A stretch of 6,853 nt of DNA from Hyphomicrobiales bacterium (GCA_026989045.1 JALSJY010000005.1:1-6853), one strand, 5' to 3'. Shown: positions 1-6,619, numbered from the stretch's first letter. Notes: generated by a model from the sequence alone, not told the origin. Numbers and translations: made by a program.

Positions 1-125
1 CGCAAAATTTTGAAATTAAAGTTGCACCATCAAATCCAGCTCCTTTAATGGCATTTATGGCTCTTGCTTCTAATCCACCAGCATTATTAGCAATGATAAA
101 TCTTAGTATAAAAGCTAATCAGTAA
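1..125 (+). CDS. 3' end of an unrecognised protein (partial)
   Basis: The frame starting at base 3 is open from the window edge to a TAA at 123-125 and gives the last 40 residues of a protein. The other two plus frames stop within the first 50 bases. The tail contains a proline/alanine/leucine/methionine-rich stretch (LMAFMALASNPPALLAMINL) and ends in KANQ. I do not recognise the family. The stretch is hydrophobic, but too little is visible to call it a membrane segment or a domain. That it is a real gene end is supported by the open frame and by a strong hairpin that begins 10 bases after the stop. It converges on the minus-strand LOG gene. Confidence 0.55.
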   Translation, partial: QNFEIKVAPSNPAPLMAFMALASNPPALLAMINLSIKANQ

Positions 126-134
126 AATATATTC

Positions 135-160
135 TTGAGCCGATTTAAATATCGGCTCAA
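135..160. terminator. Bidirectional hairpin between convergent genes
   Basis: A perfect 10-bp inverted repeat, TTGAGCCGAT (135-144) and ATCGGCTCAA (151-160), has a 6-base loop TTAAAT. It lies 9 bases after the stop of the upstream plus-strand gene and 4 bases after the stop of the minus-strand LOG gene, so it can serve both. Read on the minus strand, the stem is followed by GAATATATTTTACT, a broken T-rich tract. On the plus strand it is followed by GTTACTACTC, with no U-tract. It therefore looks like a better terminator for the LOG gene, and for the plus-strand gene may act mainly as a 3'-end stabiliser. Confidence 0.75.
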
Positions 161-164
161 GTTA

Positions 165-1007
165 CTACTCAACAGAATCTAAATCATAAAATTTCTGCAC
201 AACTTCCCAGCCCTCTTTTGCGCTATCAACAATAGTGATTAAATCGCTGTCGTTTGGCGAAACAGTTCCTGCTTCCTCTAAGGCTTTTATATTTATTGCT
301 TTATCCCAAAACTCCTTACCAAACATCAACAAGGGTATTTTCTCCATACGCCCCGTTTGAATAAGCGTAATAGTTTCAAATAATTCATCTAATGTGCCAA
401 ACCCACCAGGAAAAATTGCCACAGCTTTTGCACGCAATAAAAAGTGAATTTTTCTGGTAGCAAAATAATGAAAGTTAAAACATAATTCTGGCGTTACATG
501 CAAGTTTGGTGCTTGCTCATGCGGCAATACAATATTAAAGGCAATTGAATGCGCCCCAACCTCTTTTGCACCCAAATTCCCCGCTTCCATAATGCCAGGC
601 CCACCACCCGTAACCACCACATATTCTTTATTATCAAGACTTTTAGAGGTTTTTGAAGCATATTGAGCAAATAGACGCGCCTCATCATAATAATGCGATA
701 TTTTTTTAAGATTTTCCTTAGCTAATTTAGTTTTCCCAAGCAAAGCTTCTTTGCCAGGAGCTGGAATACGCGCACCACCAAATAAAACCACTGTTGATTC
801 TATGCCCTGCTCTTGCAACATAAGTTCAGGCTTAAGATATTCAAGCTGAAACCTCACTCCACGCAAAGCCTCTGAAGTTAAAAAATCCTCGTCAGAAAAT
901 GCAAGCCGATAAGCAGGAGCTTGCGTTTGAGGTGTGCGTGGGATTCTTTGACTGGCATCAATATCCTGACGTGATGTCCTTAGCGGTGAATGGTGATTTT
1001 TGGCCAT
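165..1007 (-). CDS. LOG-family (TIGR00730-type) Rossmann-fold protein
   Basis: This is a 280-residue member of the LOG family (cytokinin riboside 5'-monophosphate phosphoribohydrolase, formerly 'lysine decarboxylase-like'). Characterised members cleave the N-glycosidic bond of a nucleoside 5'-monophosphate in the cytosol. The substrate here is not established; bacterial members may act on AMP or other nucleotides. Visible motifs are VVLFGGARIP (about 73-82), TGGGPGIMEAGN (about 133-144), the conserved ATRK pair (183-186) and the signature PGGFGTLDELFE (200-211). The first ~70 residues form an extension absent from plant LOGs, as in the longer bacterial subgroup. I chose the ATG at 1007: it has GGAG (1016-1019 on the complement) 8 bases upstream. 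A GTG three codons earlier (1014-1016) overlaps that GGAG and is unlikely to be used. The stop is TAG. The gene is divergent from dnaX and seems monocistronic. Confidence 0.9.
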   Translation of the reverse strand: MAKNHHSPLRTSRQDIDASQRIPRTPQTQAPAYRLAFSDEDFLTSEALRGVRFQLEYLKPELMLQEQGIESTVVLFGGARIPAPGKEALLGKTKLAKENLKKISHYYDEARLFAQYASKTSKSLDNKEYVVVTGGGPGIMEAGNLGAKEVGAHSIAFNIVLPHEQAPNLHVTPELCFNFHYFATRKIHFLLRAKAVAIFPGGFGTLDELFETITLIQTGRMEKIPLLMFGKEFWDKAINIKALEEAGTVSPNDSDLITIVDSAKEGWEVVQKFYDLDSVE

Positions 1008-1207
1008 ATTGTTCACTCCATAATAATAAACAAACAGCTTGCCAAATTAATGTTAAATATTTAGATGCCTTTTGCTTATTTTTCTCATTTGCTACATAAT
1101 ATAGCATAATAAATAACTCAAAATAATAATTGCTCTAGCTACATCTACCCTTAGGCCTTAAAGTATAATAAAATACGATTCTTTATCTTTAACTAACGAG
1201 GCATAAA
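1008..1207. other. Divergent intergenic region, LOG gene / dnaX
   Basis: These 200 bases are very AT-rich and should hold the promoters of both flanking genes. On the plus strand there is a perfect TATAAT. On the minus strand TTGAGT (complement of 1116-1121), followed 17 bases later by TATGTA (complement of 1093-1098), is a weak candidate for the LOG gene. A short inverted repeat, TGCTA (1090-1094) and TAGCA (1102-1106), overlaps that weak -10 but is too short to call an operator. I see no tRNA, small ORF or riboswitch-like structure. Confidence 0.5.
1164..1169 (+). promoter_or_regulatory. Candidate -10 box for the dnaX operon
   Basis: A perfect TATAAT lies 38 bases before the dnaX ATG, which would give a leader of about 30 bases. 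No convincing TTGACA-like -35 is found 16-18 bases upstream, where the sequence is near CTACATC, so only the -10 supports the call. The region is AT-rich, which makes a chance match plausible. Confidence 0.4.
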
Positions 1208-2908
1208 ATGGGTGAGACTATTTCCCCCTATCTTGTTTTAGCACGCAAATATCGCCCCCTAAGCTTTGCCGAACTCATTGGCCAAGACGCAATGGTTCAA
1301 ACTTTTGCCAATGCCTTTAAGTCAAACCGTATCCACCATGCCTTTATGCTTACTGGGGTGCGTGGAGTTGGCAAAACAACCACAGCGCGCATTTTAGCTC
1401 GCGCCTTTAATTATGTTGATGAGAATGGTGCAGCACCAAATATTGAATTAAAAAAACAGGGCGAGCATTGTCAGGCAATTATTGAGGGCCGCCATGTCGA
1501 TGTTATTGAAATGGACGCTGCCTCAAATACGGGCATTGATGACATTCGTGAAATTATTGATTCAATAAAATACGGCCCCGTCTCCGCTCCCTATAAGGTC
1601 TATATTATTGATGAAGTTCACATGCTCTCAAAACAGGCGTTTAATGGCCTATTAAAAACACTTGAAGAGCCGCCTGAATATGTAAAATTTATTTTTGCAA
1701 CTACTGAAATTAGAAAAGTCCCAATTACAATCCTCTCACGTTGTCAGCGTTTTGATCTCCAGCGGATCACCTCTGATGTAATGATAAATTATCTCAACAC
1801 AATTTTAGAAAAAGAAGAGATTTCCGCTGAGCCAGATGCCCTATCAATGATTGTAAGGGCGGGTGATGGCTCTGTTAGAGATTGCCTATCATTGCTCGAT
1901 CAGGCCATAGCGCATGGTGATAGCAAATTAGAGGCTAAAAATATTAGTGCTATGCTTGGTTTGGCCGATCGCTCAGTAATTATTGATCTATTTGAACTTT
2001 TATTCAGCGGCAAAGTTGCCGATGCACTTGAATTGTTTGAAAAGCTTTATAATAGCGGCGCTGCACCACAAATAATAATATCTGAACTTGCTGATCTTGT
2101 GCATTTATGCACCCGTTTTAAAATTATCCCAGCAAGCATTGATGATATTTCTTTAACCCCTGATGAAAGAAAACGCATACCAGATATTGCCAACAAGTTG
2201 AATATGAGGTTGCTAACTCGTAGCTGGCAAATTCTTAGCAAGGGTCTTGATGAAGTTAAAAACGCCAATAATGACAAACAAAGCGGTGATATGGTTTTAA
2301 TAAAATTAGCCTATGCCTCTGATTTACCTAATCCTGATGAGTTAATAAAAAAAATTGAGGATCAGCAAAAAAGCCAACTAACAAACAAGACGCATATTTC
2401 TTCTGAGCAAAATAATATTTCTCACTCATCACCAACAAATACCAGATCTGTCCTTGCCCTATCACAGCCAAATTTTACAGCGCAGAGCCAAACCATGTCA
2501 GCCCAACCAGAAGCTGCCCCAAAAGCCAATAAGATGGCAGTGCCAACCTCATTTAATGAGCTGGTTATTTTAGCTGGACAAAAGCGCGACCTTGCAGTGA
2601 AGCGCGCACTTGAAAATGACCTAAAACCTGTCTCTTTTGAAAAAGGGCGCATCGAGGTAGCATTGGTTGAAGGTGCAAACCCAACCATTATTGCAACCCT
2701 TGCAGCAAGGCTAAAAAGCTGGACAAATCAAACTTGGCTGGTGACAATTTCCTCTAAAGAAAATTCTCAGCCAACAATAAGGGAAATAAATGAAGCTAAA
2801 AATCAAGCCAATTTTGAAATCGCTAAAAAAGACGAACTTATAATGGCAATATTTGAAACCTTCCCAAACAGCAAACTAATAAATGTTAAAATTACAGACG
2901 AAAAATAA
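1208..2908 (+). CDS. dnaX: DNA polymerase III clamp-loader subunit tau (DnaX)
   Basis: DnaX is the AAA+ ATPase of the clamp loader, which opens the beta clamp and loads it on primed DNA. Its tau tail ties the loader to polymerase III alpha and the DnaB helicase. Seen here: Walker A GVRGVGKT (50-57), Walker B IIDEVHML (133-140), sensor 1 FATTE (163-167), the SRC arginine-finger motif (177-179) and the sensor 2 segment GDGSVRDCLSLLDQA. The collar domain ends near residue 375. A low-complexity Q/S/N/T-rich linker follows (about 385-442), then a C-terminal domain (about 443-566) ending in FPNSKLINVKIT, as in other alphaproteobacterial tau proteins. The zinc-module loop (about 70-94) keeps only one Cys (C88). 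At 566 residues it is shorter than E. coli tau (643), mainly in the linker. The ATG at 1208 has GAGG (1198-1201) 6 bases upstream. It is first in an operon with ybaB and recR. An A8 tract at 2347-2354 may allow a gamma-like short form. Confidence 0.97.
   Translation: MGETISPYLVLARKYRPLSFAELIGQDAMVQTFANAFKSNRIHHAFMLTGVRGVGKTTTARILARAFNYVDENGAAPNIELKKQGEHCQAIIEGRHVDVIEMDAASNTGIDDIREIIDSIKYGPVSAPYKVYIIDEVHMLSKQAFNGLLKTLEEPPEYVKFIFATTEIRKVPITILSRCQRFDLQRITSDVMINYLNTILEKEEISAEPDALSMIVRAGDGSVRDCLSLLDQAIAHGDSKLEAKNISAMLGLADRSVIIDLFELLFSGKVADALELFEKLYNSGAAPQIIISELADLVHLCTRFKIIPASIDDISLTPDERKRIPDIANKLNMRLLTRSWQILSKGLDEVKNANNDKQSGDMVLIKLAYASDLPNPDELIKKIEDQQKSQLTNKTHISSEQNNISHSSPTNTRSVLALSQPNFTAQSQTMSAQPEAAPKANKMAVPTSFNELVILAGQKRDLAVKRALENDLKPVSFEKGRIEVALVEGANPTIIATLAARLKSWTNQTWLVTISSKENSQPTIREINEAKNQANFEIAKKDELIMAIFETFPNSKLINVKITDEK
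2347..2354 (+). promoter_or_regulatory. A8 slippery tract in dnaX (candidate gamma-form site)
   Basis: The tract reads ATA AAA AAA ATT in frame, so A AAA AAA has the X XXY YYZ layout of a -1 frameshift heptamer. A -1 shift (or one extra A in the mRNA) gives Asn and then TGA at 2356-2358, a 383-residue product. Loss of one A gives a stop at 2379-2381 after eight foreign codons. Both ends fall just after the collar domain. No strong downstream stem-loop or clear internal Shine-Dalgarno is visible, so transcriptional slippage is the more natural mechanism if the site works. Other A-runs in this window show that chance is also possible. Confidence 0.35.
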
Positions 2909-2921
2909 AGGATAAATTACC

Positions 2922-3236
2922 ATGATGGATATGATGAAAAAAGCTCAAGAGCTACAGAGTAAAGTCAACGAATTACAAGAAGAATTACGCAATAGTGAAA
3001 TAATCGGCACTTCTGGTGGTGACATGGTGCAGGTCACACTTAGTGGCAAGGGCGAAATGCGTGACGTAAAAATTGATAAAAGCCTGCTTGATGATGGCGA
3101 TGTTGAAATTATTGAAGATTTGATAGTCGCTGCCCATAATGATGCCAAACAAAAGGTGGAAACAATTTCAGCTGAAAAAATGGCTGAAGTTACTTCTGGT
3201 CTGCCAATTCCACCAGGCATGAAATTACCCTTTTAA
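2922..3236 (+). CDS. ybaB: YbaB/EbfC family nucleoid-associated DNA-binding protein
   Basis: This 104-residue protein has the full length usual for the family. YbaB/EbfC proteins are small dimeric DNA-binding proteins associated with the nucleoid, and the gene very often lies between dnaX and recR, as here. The N-terminal part (about 5-25) is a Lys/Glu/Gln-rich helix of coiled-coil type. The middle has GTSGGDMVQVTLSGKGEM. The end, GLPIPPGMKLPF, is the typical family C-terminus. The start is at 2922, with AAAGGA (2907-2912, overlapping the dnaX stop) 9 bases upstream. Met codons also occur at 2925, 2931 and 2934, so the exact start could be a few residues later. Only 13 bases separate it from dnaX, and recR begins 1 base after its stop. 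Confidence 0.95.
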   Translation: MMDMMKKAQELQSKVNELQEELRNSEIIGTSGGDMVQVTLSGKGEMRDVKIDKSLLDDGDVEIIEDLIVAAHNDAKQKVETISAEKMAEVTSGLPIPPGMKLPF

Positions 3237-3237
3237 T

Positions 3238-3840
3238 ATGAGCCAAATATCAACTGGGGCAGAAATTGAACAATTGATAATGCTATTATCACGCCTACCA
3301 GGGCTTGGGCCACGCTCAGCTCGGCGCGCAGTTTTGCATTTAATCAAAAAAAAACAAACCCTGATGATACCATTAAGTGCAGCACTTGATAACGCGGTTG
3401 AAAAAGTTATCATCTGCTCCACTTGCGGCAATATTGACACTTGCAATCCGTGCAAAATCTGCCTTGACCCTAGGCGCGAAAATTCTGGCAGTTTAATCGT
3501 TGTGCAAGATGTTGCAGACCTTTGGGCATTAGAGCGAGCTGGCGCTGGCGCAGTGCGATATCACGTGTTAGGCGGGGTGCTTAACCCGCTTGATGGCATT
3601 GGCCCAAGTGATCTTTTTATAGATGGCCTACTTAAAAGAGCGCCCGGATTTAAAGAGATTATCTTAGCACTAAATGCTACAATTGAGGGGCAGACAACCG
3701 CCCATTATATCAGCGATCATTTGAGTGAATATGAGATAAAAATCACCCAACTAGCCCATGGTGTGCCAGTTGGCGGCGAGCTTGATTATCTTGATGATGG
3801 CACTTTAACTCAAGCCCTAAAAGCGCGAACAGATTTTTAA
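3238..3840 (+). CDS. recR: Recombination mediator protein RecR
   Basis: RecR works with RecO (and RecF) to load RecA on SSB-coated single-stranded DNA during gap repair; it forms a ring-shaped clamp and has no known catalytic activity. The 200-residue protein has the normal length. Seen: an N-terminal helix-hairpin-helix LPGLGPRSARRA (20-31), a four-Cys zinc finger (C60, C63, C72, C75, with an extra C69), a TOPRIM domain from about residue 85, and the YHVLGG..PLDGIGP signature. The C-terminal segment has HGVPVGGELDYLDDGTL. Residue 90 is Gln (CAA at 3505-3507), where I expect a conserved Glu in the first TOPRIM strand; D94 is kept. No Shine-Dalgarno precedes the ATG. The ybaB stop lies 1 base upstream (TAATATG), so translation is probably coupled. 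A run of nine A (3346-3354) encodes K37-K39. Confidence 0.97.
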   Translation: MSQISTGAEIEQLIMLLSRLPGLGPRSARRAVLHLIKKKQTLMIPLSAALDNAVEKVIICSTCGNIDTCNPCKICLDPRRENSGSLIVVQDVADLWALERAGAGAVRYHVLGGVLNPLDGIGPSDLFIDGLLKRAPGFKEIILALNATIEGQTTAHYISDHLSEYEIKITQLAHGVPVGGELDYLDDGTLTQALKARTDF

Positions 3841-3856
3841 CTATCCAAGAATATTA

Positions 3857-5026
3857 TTATTCTTTCTCCTCTCCCTCCAACCTCTCCTTAATATTTTCAA
3901 ACTCCATCGCCTCAATATTATTTGAGCGTTTTGTTACCTTACTTGAAGATGTAACAATCATTTCTATATCTTTGCTAGCCTGAGAAAAATGAGTTTGTAA
4001 TTTCATCACCCTTTCATCAAGCCTTCCAATATCACTCATTAATAGCCTTACCTCTCGTTGAATTAAATGGGCTTGCTCACGCATACGAACATCACGAAGC
4101 AACGCCTGCACAACCTGAATTGACAGCATCAGTAATGAGGGTGAAACAATTACCACTCTTGCCCTATTTGCCTTTTGCACCACATCTTCAAAATGTTCAT
4201 GCAGATCAGCAAAAATTGATTCTGATGGCACAAACATAAATGCCGTGTCCTGAGTTTCCCCCGGTATTAGATATTTTTCTGAAATAGCTTTTACATGCAC
4301 ACCAATATCATTTTTAAAGGCGGTATTTGCTGCTTTTATTTCTTCTTTTGTATTAGCCTTAGAAATAGATTGCCATGCTTCAAGCGGAAATTTCGCATCA
4401 ATAACCAAATCAGGGGCATTATTTGGCATATGAATAAGACAATCAGGTCGAGTGGCATTTGAGAGGCTGGCCTGAAAAGTAAAACCATTTGGCGCCAAAC
4501 CATCAGCAACAATCGCCTCCATTCTCCCTTGCCCAAATGCACCGCGCAATTGCTTATCTGACAATATTGATTGTAGCGAGACGATTTCGCTCGATAAATT
4601 AGTAATGGTTGATTGCGCTTTATCAATCACTGCTAATCTTTCATTTAACTTTGACAAGCTCTCTTGAGTTTTCTCTCTATTCTCACTGAGATTCTGACTT
4701 AAATTTTGATTCATACGCAAACTCGAATTTTCAATCTTATCGCTCAAAACTCGTGCAAGGTCAGAAGTCCTAGTGCCGAAAATTTCTGACATAGTTTGCA
4801 TACGGCCAGTCATTTCAGATTGCACCTGCAACACACCAGCGAGATGTTTTTCAACCTCAGCATTTCGATTAGCACTTGCTAACATCTCGCGTTTTCGCCT
4901 GTTTCCTGAAGCAAGCAAAATTATTATCACAAGTATAAGCAAAATAGCGATAAAGCCAAAGGCCACTAAAGCTAGCATTTCTTGGCTTATTGATATATCG
5001 CCAATTTCAAAAATTATTTTTTCCAT
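3857..5026 (-). CDS. rmuC: DNA recombination protein RmuC
   Basis: RmuC-family proteins limit recombination between inverted repeats in E. coli and have a predicted restriction-endonuclease-like fold; the biochemical activity is not well defined. The 389-residue product has an N-terminal transmembrane helix (about 17-39, followed by the basic stretch NRRKRE), which suggests membrane anchoring. A long helical, coiled-coil-like region follows (about 45-155). The RmuC core comes next, with LRGAFGQGRME (about 160-170), RPD (193-195) and VIDAKFPLEAW (about 208-218), the nuclease-like motifs of the family. I prefer the ATG at 5026. An in-frame TTG at 5050 would add eight residues (MRICYARD) but has no ribosome-binding site. 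The chosen ATG has only a weak AAGAG close upstream. It converges on recR (16 bp between stops) and is divergent from def. Confidence 0.92.
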   Translation of the reverse strand: MEKIIFEIGDISISQEMLALVAFGFIAILLILVIIILLASGNRRKREMLASANRNAEVEKHLAGVLQVQSEMTGRMQTMSEIFGTRTSDLARVLSDKIENSSLRMNQNLSQNLSENREKTQESLSKLNERLAVIDKAQSTITNLSSEIVSLQSILSDKQLRGAFGQGRMEAIVADGLAPNGFTFQASLSNATRPDCLIHMPNNAPDLVIDAKFPLEAWQSISKANTKEEIKAANTAFKNDIGVHVKAISEKYLIPGETQDTAFMFVPSESIFADLHEHFEDVVQKANRARVVIVSPSLLMLSIQVVQALLRDVRMREQAHLIQREVRLLMSDIGRLDERVMKLQTHFSQASKDIEMIVTSSSKVTKRSNNIEAMEFENIKERLEGEEKE

Positions 5027-5159
5027 ATCTCTTGCATAACAGATTCGCAACTATTGCCAAAAGAAACAGACAAATGGTTGACCTTAATATAATAAATGCC
5101 ATATCGAATAGATAAACTCTCTAGGGTAAACAACCATAAGCACCTAAAACGGAAAAAAT
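5027..5159. other. Divergent intergenic region, rmuC / def
   Basis: These 133 bases should carry the promoters of both rmuC and the def operon. Plus-strand candidates are a TTGACC (5078-5083) with a poor TATCGA 18 bases further on (5102-5107), and a perfect TATAAT (5088-5093) that lacks a recognisable -35. The two overlap and cannot both be right. For rmuC I see no convincing element. No gene or structured RNA is visible. Confidence 0.45.
5078..5107 (+). promoter_or_regulatory. Candidate promoter for def-fmt-truA
   Basis: The -35-like TTGACC (5078-5083) matches the consensus at five of six positions. The -10-like TATCGA (5102-5107) is weak and the 18-base spacer is slightly long. A start near 5114 would leave a leader of about 45 bases. 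TATAAT at 5088-5093 is an alternative -10 without a partner. Confidence 0.3.
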
Positions 5160-5678
5160 ATGTCACTTCGTCAAATATTACTCATTCCAGATAAACGCCT
5201 AAAACAGAAAACCGAAATGGTTAGCTCAATCAATAAAAATGAATTAGCTCTAATCGATGATATGTTTGAAACCATGTATGATGCACCTGGAATTGGGCTA
5301 GCCGCTCCACAGGTCGGAATTTTATCAAAAATTATCGTGATGGATTGCGCCAAAGAAGAAGATGAAAAGCCAGATCCCATTGCAATGATAAACCCAGAGA
5401 TTATTTGGACCTCTGAAGAAATGCGCACCTATGAGGAGGGATGTCTTTCAATTCCAGATTTTTTTGCTGATGTAACACGGCCAGAAAAAATCAAAGTTAG
5501 ATATTTAGATGAAAAATCCAAACTTATTGAGCGAGAAGCAGACGGCCTGCTAGCTACCTGTATTCAGCACGAAATTGACCACTTAGAGGGCAAGTTATTC
5601 ATTGATTATATCTCGCGGCTAAAGCGAGAAAGAATAACTAAGAAATTCCAAAAACTGGCCAGACTTGAAAGAGCATAA
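5160..5678 (+). CDS. def: Peptide deformylase
   Basis: Peptide deformylase removes the formyl group from the N-terminal methionine of nascent proteins at the ribosome, using a metal ion (normally Fe2+). The 172-residue protein carries all three family motifs: GIGLAAPQ (44-51), EGCLS (93-97, whose Cys binds the metal) and HEIDH (137-141, two metal-binding His and the catalytic Glu). The residues after motif 2 (IPDFFADVTRP) and the basic tail (SRLKRERITKKFQKLARLERA) resemble alphaproteobacterial enzymes. No key residue is missing. The ATG at 5160 has GGA (5151-5153) 6 bases upstream. It is followed 2 bases later by fmt, whose product adds the group that Def removes, a classic pairing. Confidence 0.97.
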   Translation: MSLRQILLIPDKRLKQKTEMVSSINKNELALIDDMFETMYDAPGIGLAAPQVGILSKIIVMDCAKEEDEKPDPIAMINPEIIWTSEEMRTYEEGCLSIPDFFADVTRPEKIKVRYLDEKSKLIEREADGLLATCIQHEIDHLEGKLFIDYISRLKRERITKKFQKLARLERA

Positions 5679-5680
5679 AG

Positions 5681-6619
5681 ATGAGAATTATCTTTATGGG
5701 AACTCCAGATTTTGCAGCCGCTTCGCTTAAAAAAATCATTGAAGCAAATATTGAGCAAAAACATAATGTGGTTGGTGTTTATACCCAACCACCGCGCAAA
5801 GCAGGGCGTGGTAAATCTTTAAAAAAATCTGCAGTGCATATTTTAGCTGAAAAAAATAACATAAAAGTTTTCACACCAAAAAACTTTAGGGATCAAAAAG
5901 ATATTGATGTTTTCGCTAGCCATAAAGCAGATGTAGCAATCATTGTTGCCTATGGCTTGTTATTGCCTAAAGCTATTTTAGATGCACCAAAATTTGGCTG
6001 TCTTAATCTACATGGCTCGCTATTACCACGTTGGCGCGGCGCTGCACCAATTCATCGCGCTATAATGGCGGGTGATAAAAAAACTGGGGTAATGGTAATG
6101 CAAATGGACGAAGGTTTAGACACTGGAGCTGTTGCCCTAACAAAAGAAATTCCTCTAAAACCAAATATTACAACAGGTGAATTGCATGATGAGATGAAAA
6201 TCATCGGCGCTGATTTATTACTCCAAGCATTAGACGACTTAGAGCATGGCAAACTTAAATTTATTGCGCAAAAAGGAGAGGGCATTACCTATGCTAAAAA
6301 AATTAGCAAAAGCGAAGCAAAAATAAATTTCTCTTTAAGCGCCAAGCAAGTATTAAATAATATTCACGGCCTCTCCCCTTTTCCTGGTGCTTGGCTAGAA
6401 ATTGAATTAAATGATAAGCTAACTCGAGTTAAAATTATCTCGGCACAATTGCTTGAAAAAAGCGGCAAGGGGGGAAAAATAATTGATAATCAATTTACAA
6501 TCGCTTGCGCCTCACAATCCATCAGACCAATAAAACTTCAACGTCAAGGAAAAGGCATTGTCGAACTAGACGCATTTTTACGTGGCGCTGGTGAATTAAA
6601 GGGAAAACAATTAAGCTAA
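5681..6619 (+). CDS. fmt: Methionyl-tRNA formyltransferase
   Basis: Fmt transfers a formyl group from 10-formyltetrahydrofolate to the amino group of Met-tRNAfMet, preparing it for initiation. The 312-residue length is normal. The N-terminal Rossmann-like domain starts MRIIFMGTPDFAA and includes a basic loop (RKAGRGKSLKKS, 39-50) at the place known in E. coli to contact the tRNA acceptor stem. The catalytic triad is visible as N109 and H111 in NLHGSLLPRWRGAAPI and D147 in EGLDTGA. The C-terminal OB-fold tRNA-binding domain spans about 205-305, with INFSLSAKQVLNNIHGLSPFPGAW. The ATG at 5681 lies 2 bases after the def stop, with AAAGAG inside the end of def as the likely ribosome-binding site. 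Its TAA shares one base with the truA ATG. Confidence 0.97.
   Translation: MRIIFMGTPDFAAASLKKIIEANIEQKHNVVGVYTQPPRKAGRGKSLKKSAVHILAEKNNIKVFTPKNFRDQKDIDVFASHKADVAIIVAYGLLLPKAILDAPKFGCLNLHGSLLPRWRGAAPIHRAIMAGDKKTGVMVMQMDEGLDTGAVALTKEIPLKPNITTGELHDEMKIIGADLLLQALDDLEHGKLKFIAQKGEGITYAKKISKSEAKINFSLSAKQVLNNIHGLSPFPGAWLEIELNDKLTRVKIISAQLLEKSGKGGKIIDNQFTIACASQSIRPIKLQRQGKGIVELDAFLRGAGELKGKQLS

Noticed and set aside
899..1099. Plus-strand open frame of 66 codons crossing the LOG gene start
   Set aside because: It lies largely antisense to the LOG coding region, has no family motif, and has no ribosome-binding site; it is a shadow.
1090..1106. Inverted repeat TGCTA / TAGCA upstream of the LOG gene as an operator
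   Set aside because: Five-base arms in a very AT-rich region are not enough to support a regulatory site.
2367..2373. A6G heptamer just downstream of the A8 tract, the same letters as the E. coli dnaX slip site
   Set aside because: Its phase is CAA AAA AGC, not A AAA AAG, so it is not in register for the E. coli-type -1 shift.
2047..3455. Several minus-strand open frames opposite dnaX, ybaB and recR
   Set aside because: Each is antisense to a gene with clear family motifs, and none shows a recognisable domain.
3847..3864. Small hairpin between recR and rmuC as a terminator
   Set aside because: Seven mostly A-T pairs with no following T tract on the plus strand; too weak to call, mentioned only as a finding about 3'-end overlap.
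5074..5137. 7-bp inverted repeat ATGGTTG / CAACCAT flanking the candidate def promoter
   Set aside because: The arms are 50 bases apart, and a match of this length in a 133-bp region is expected by chance about half the time.
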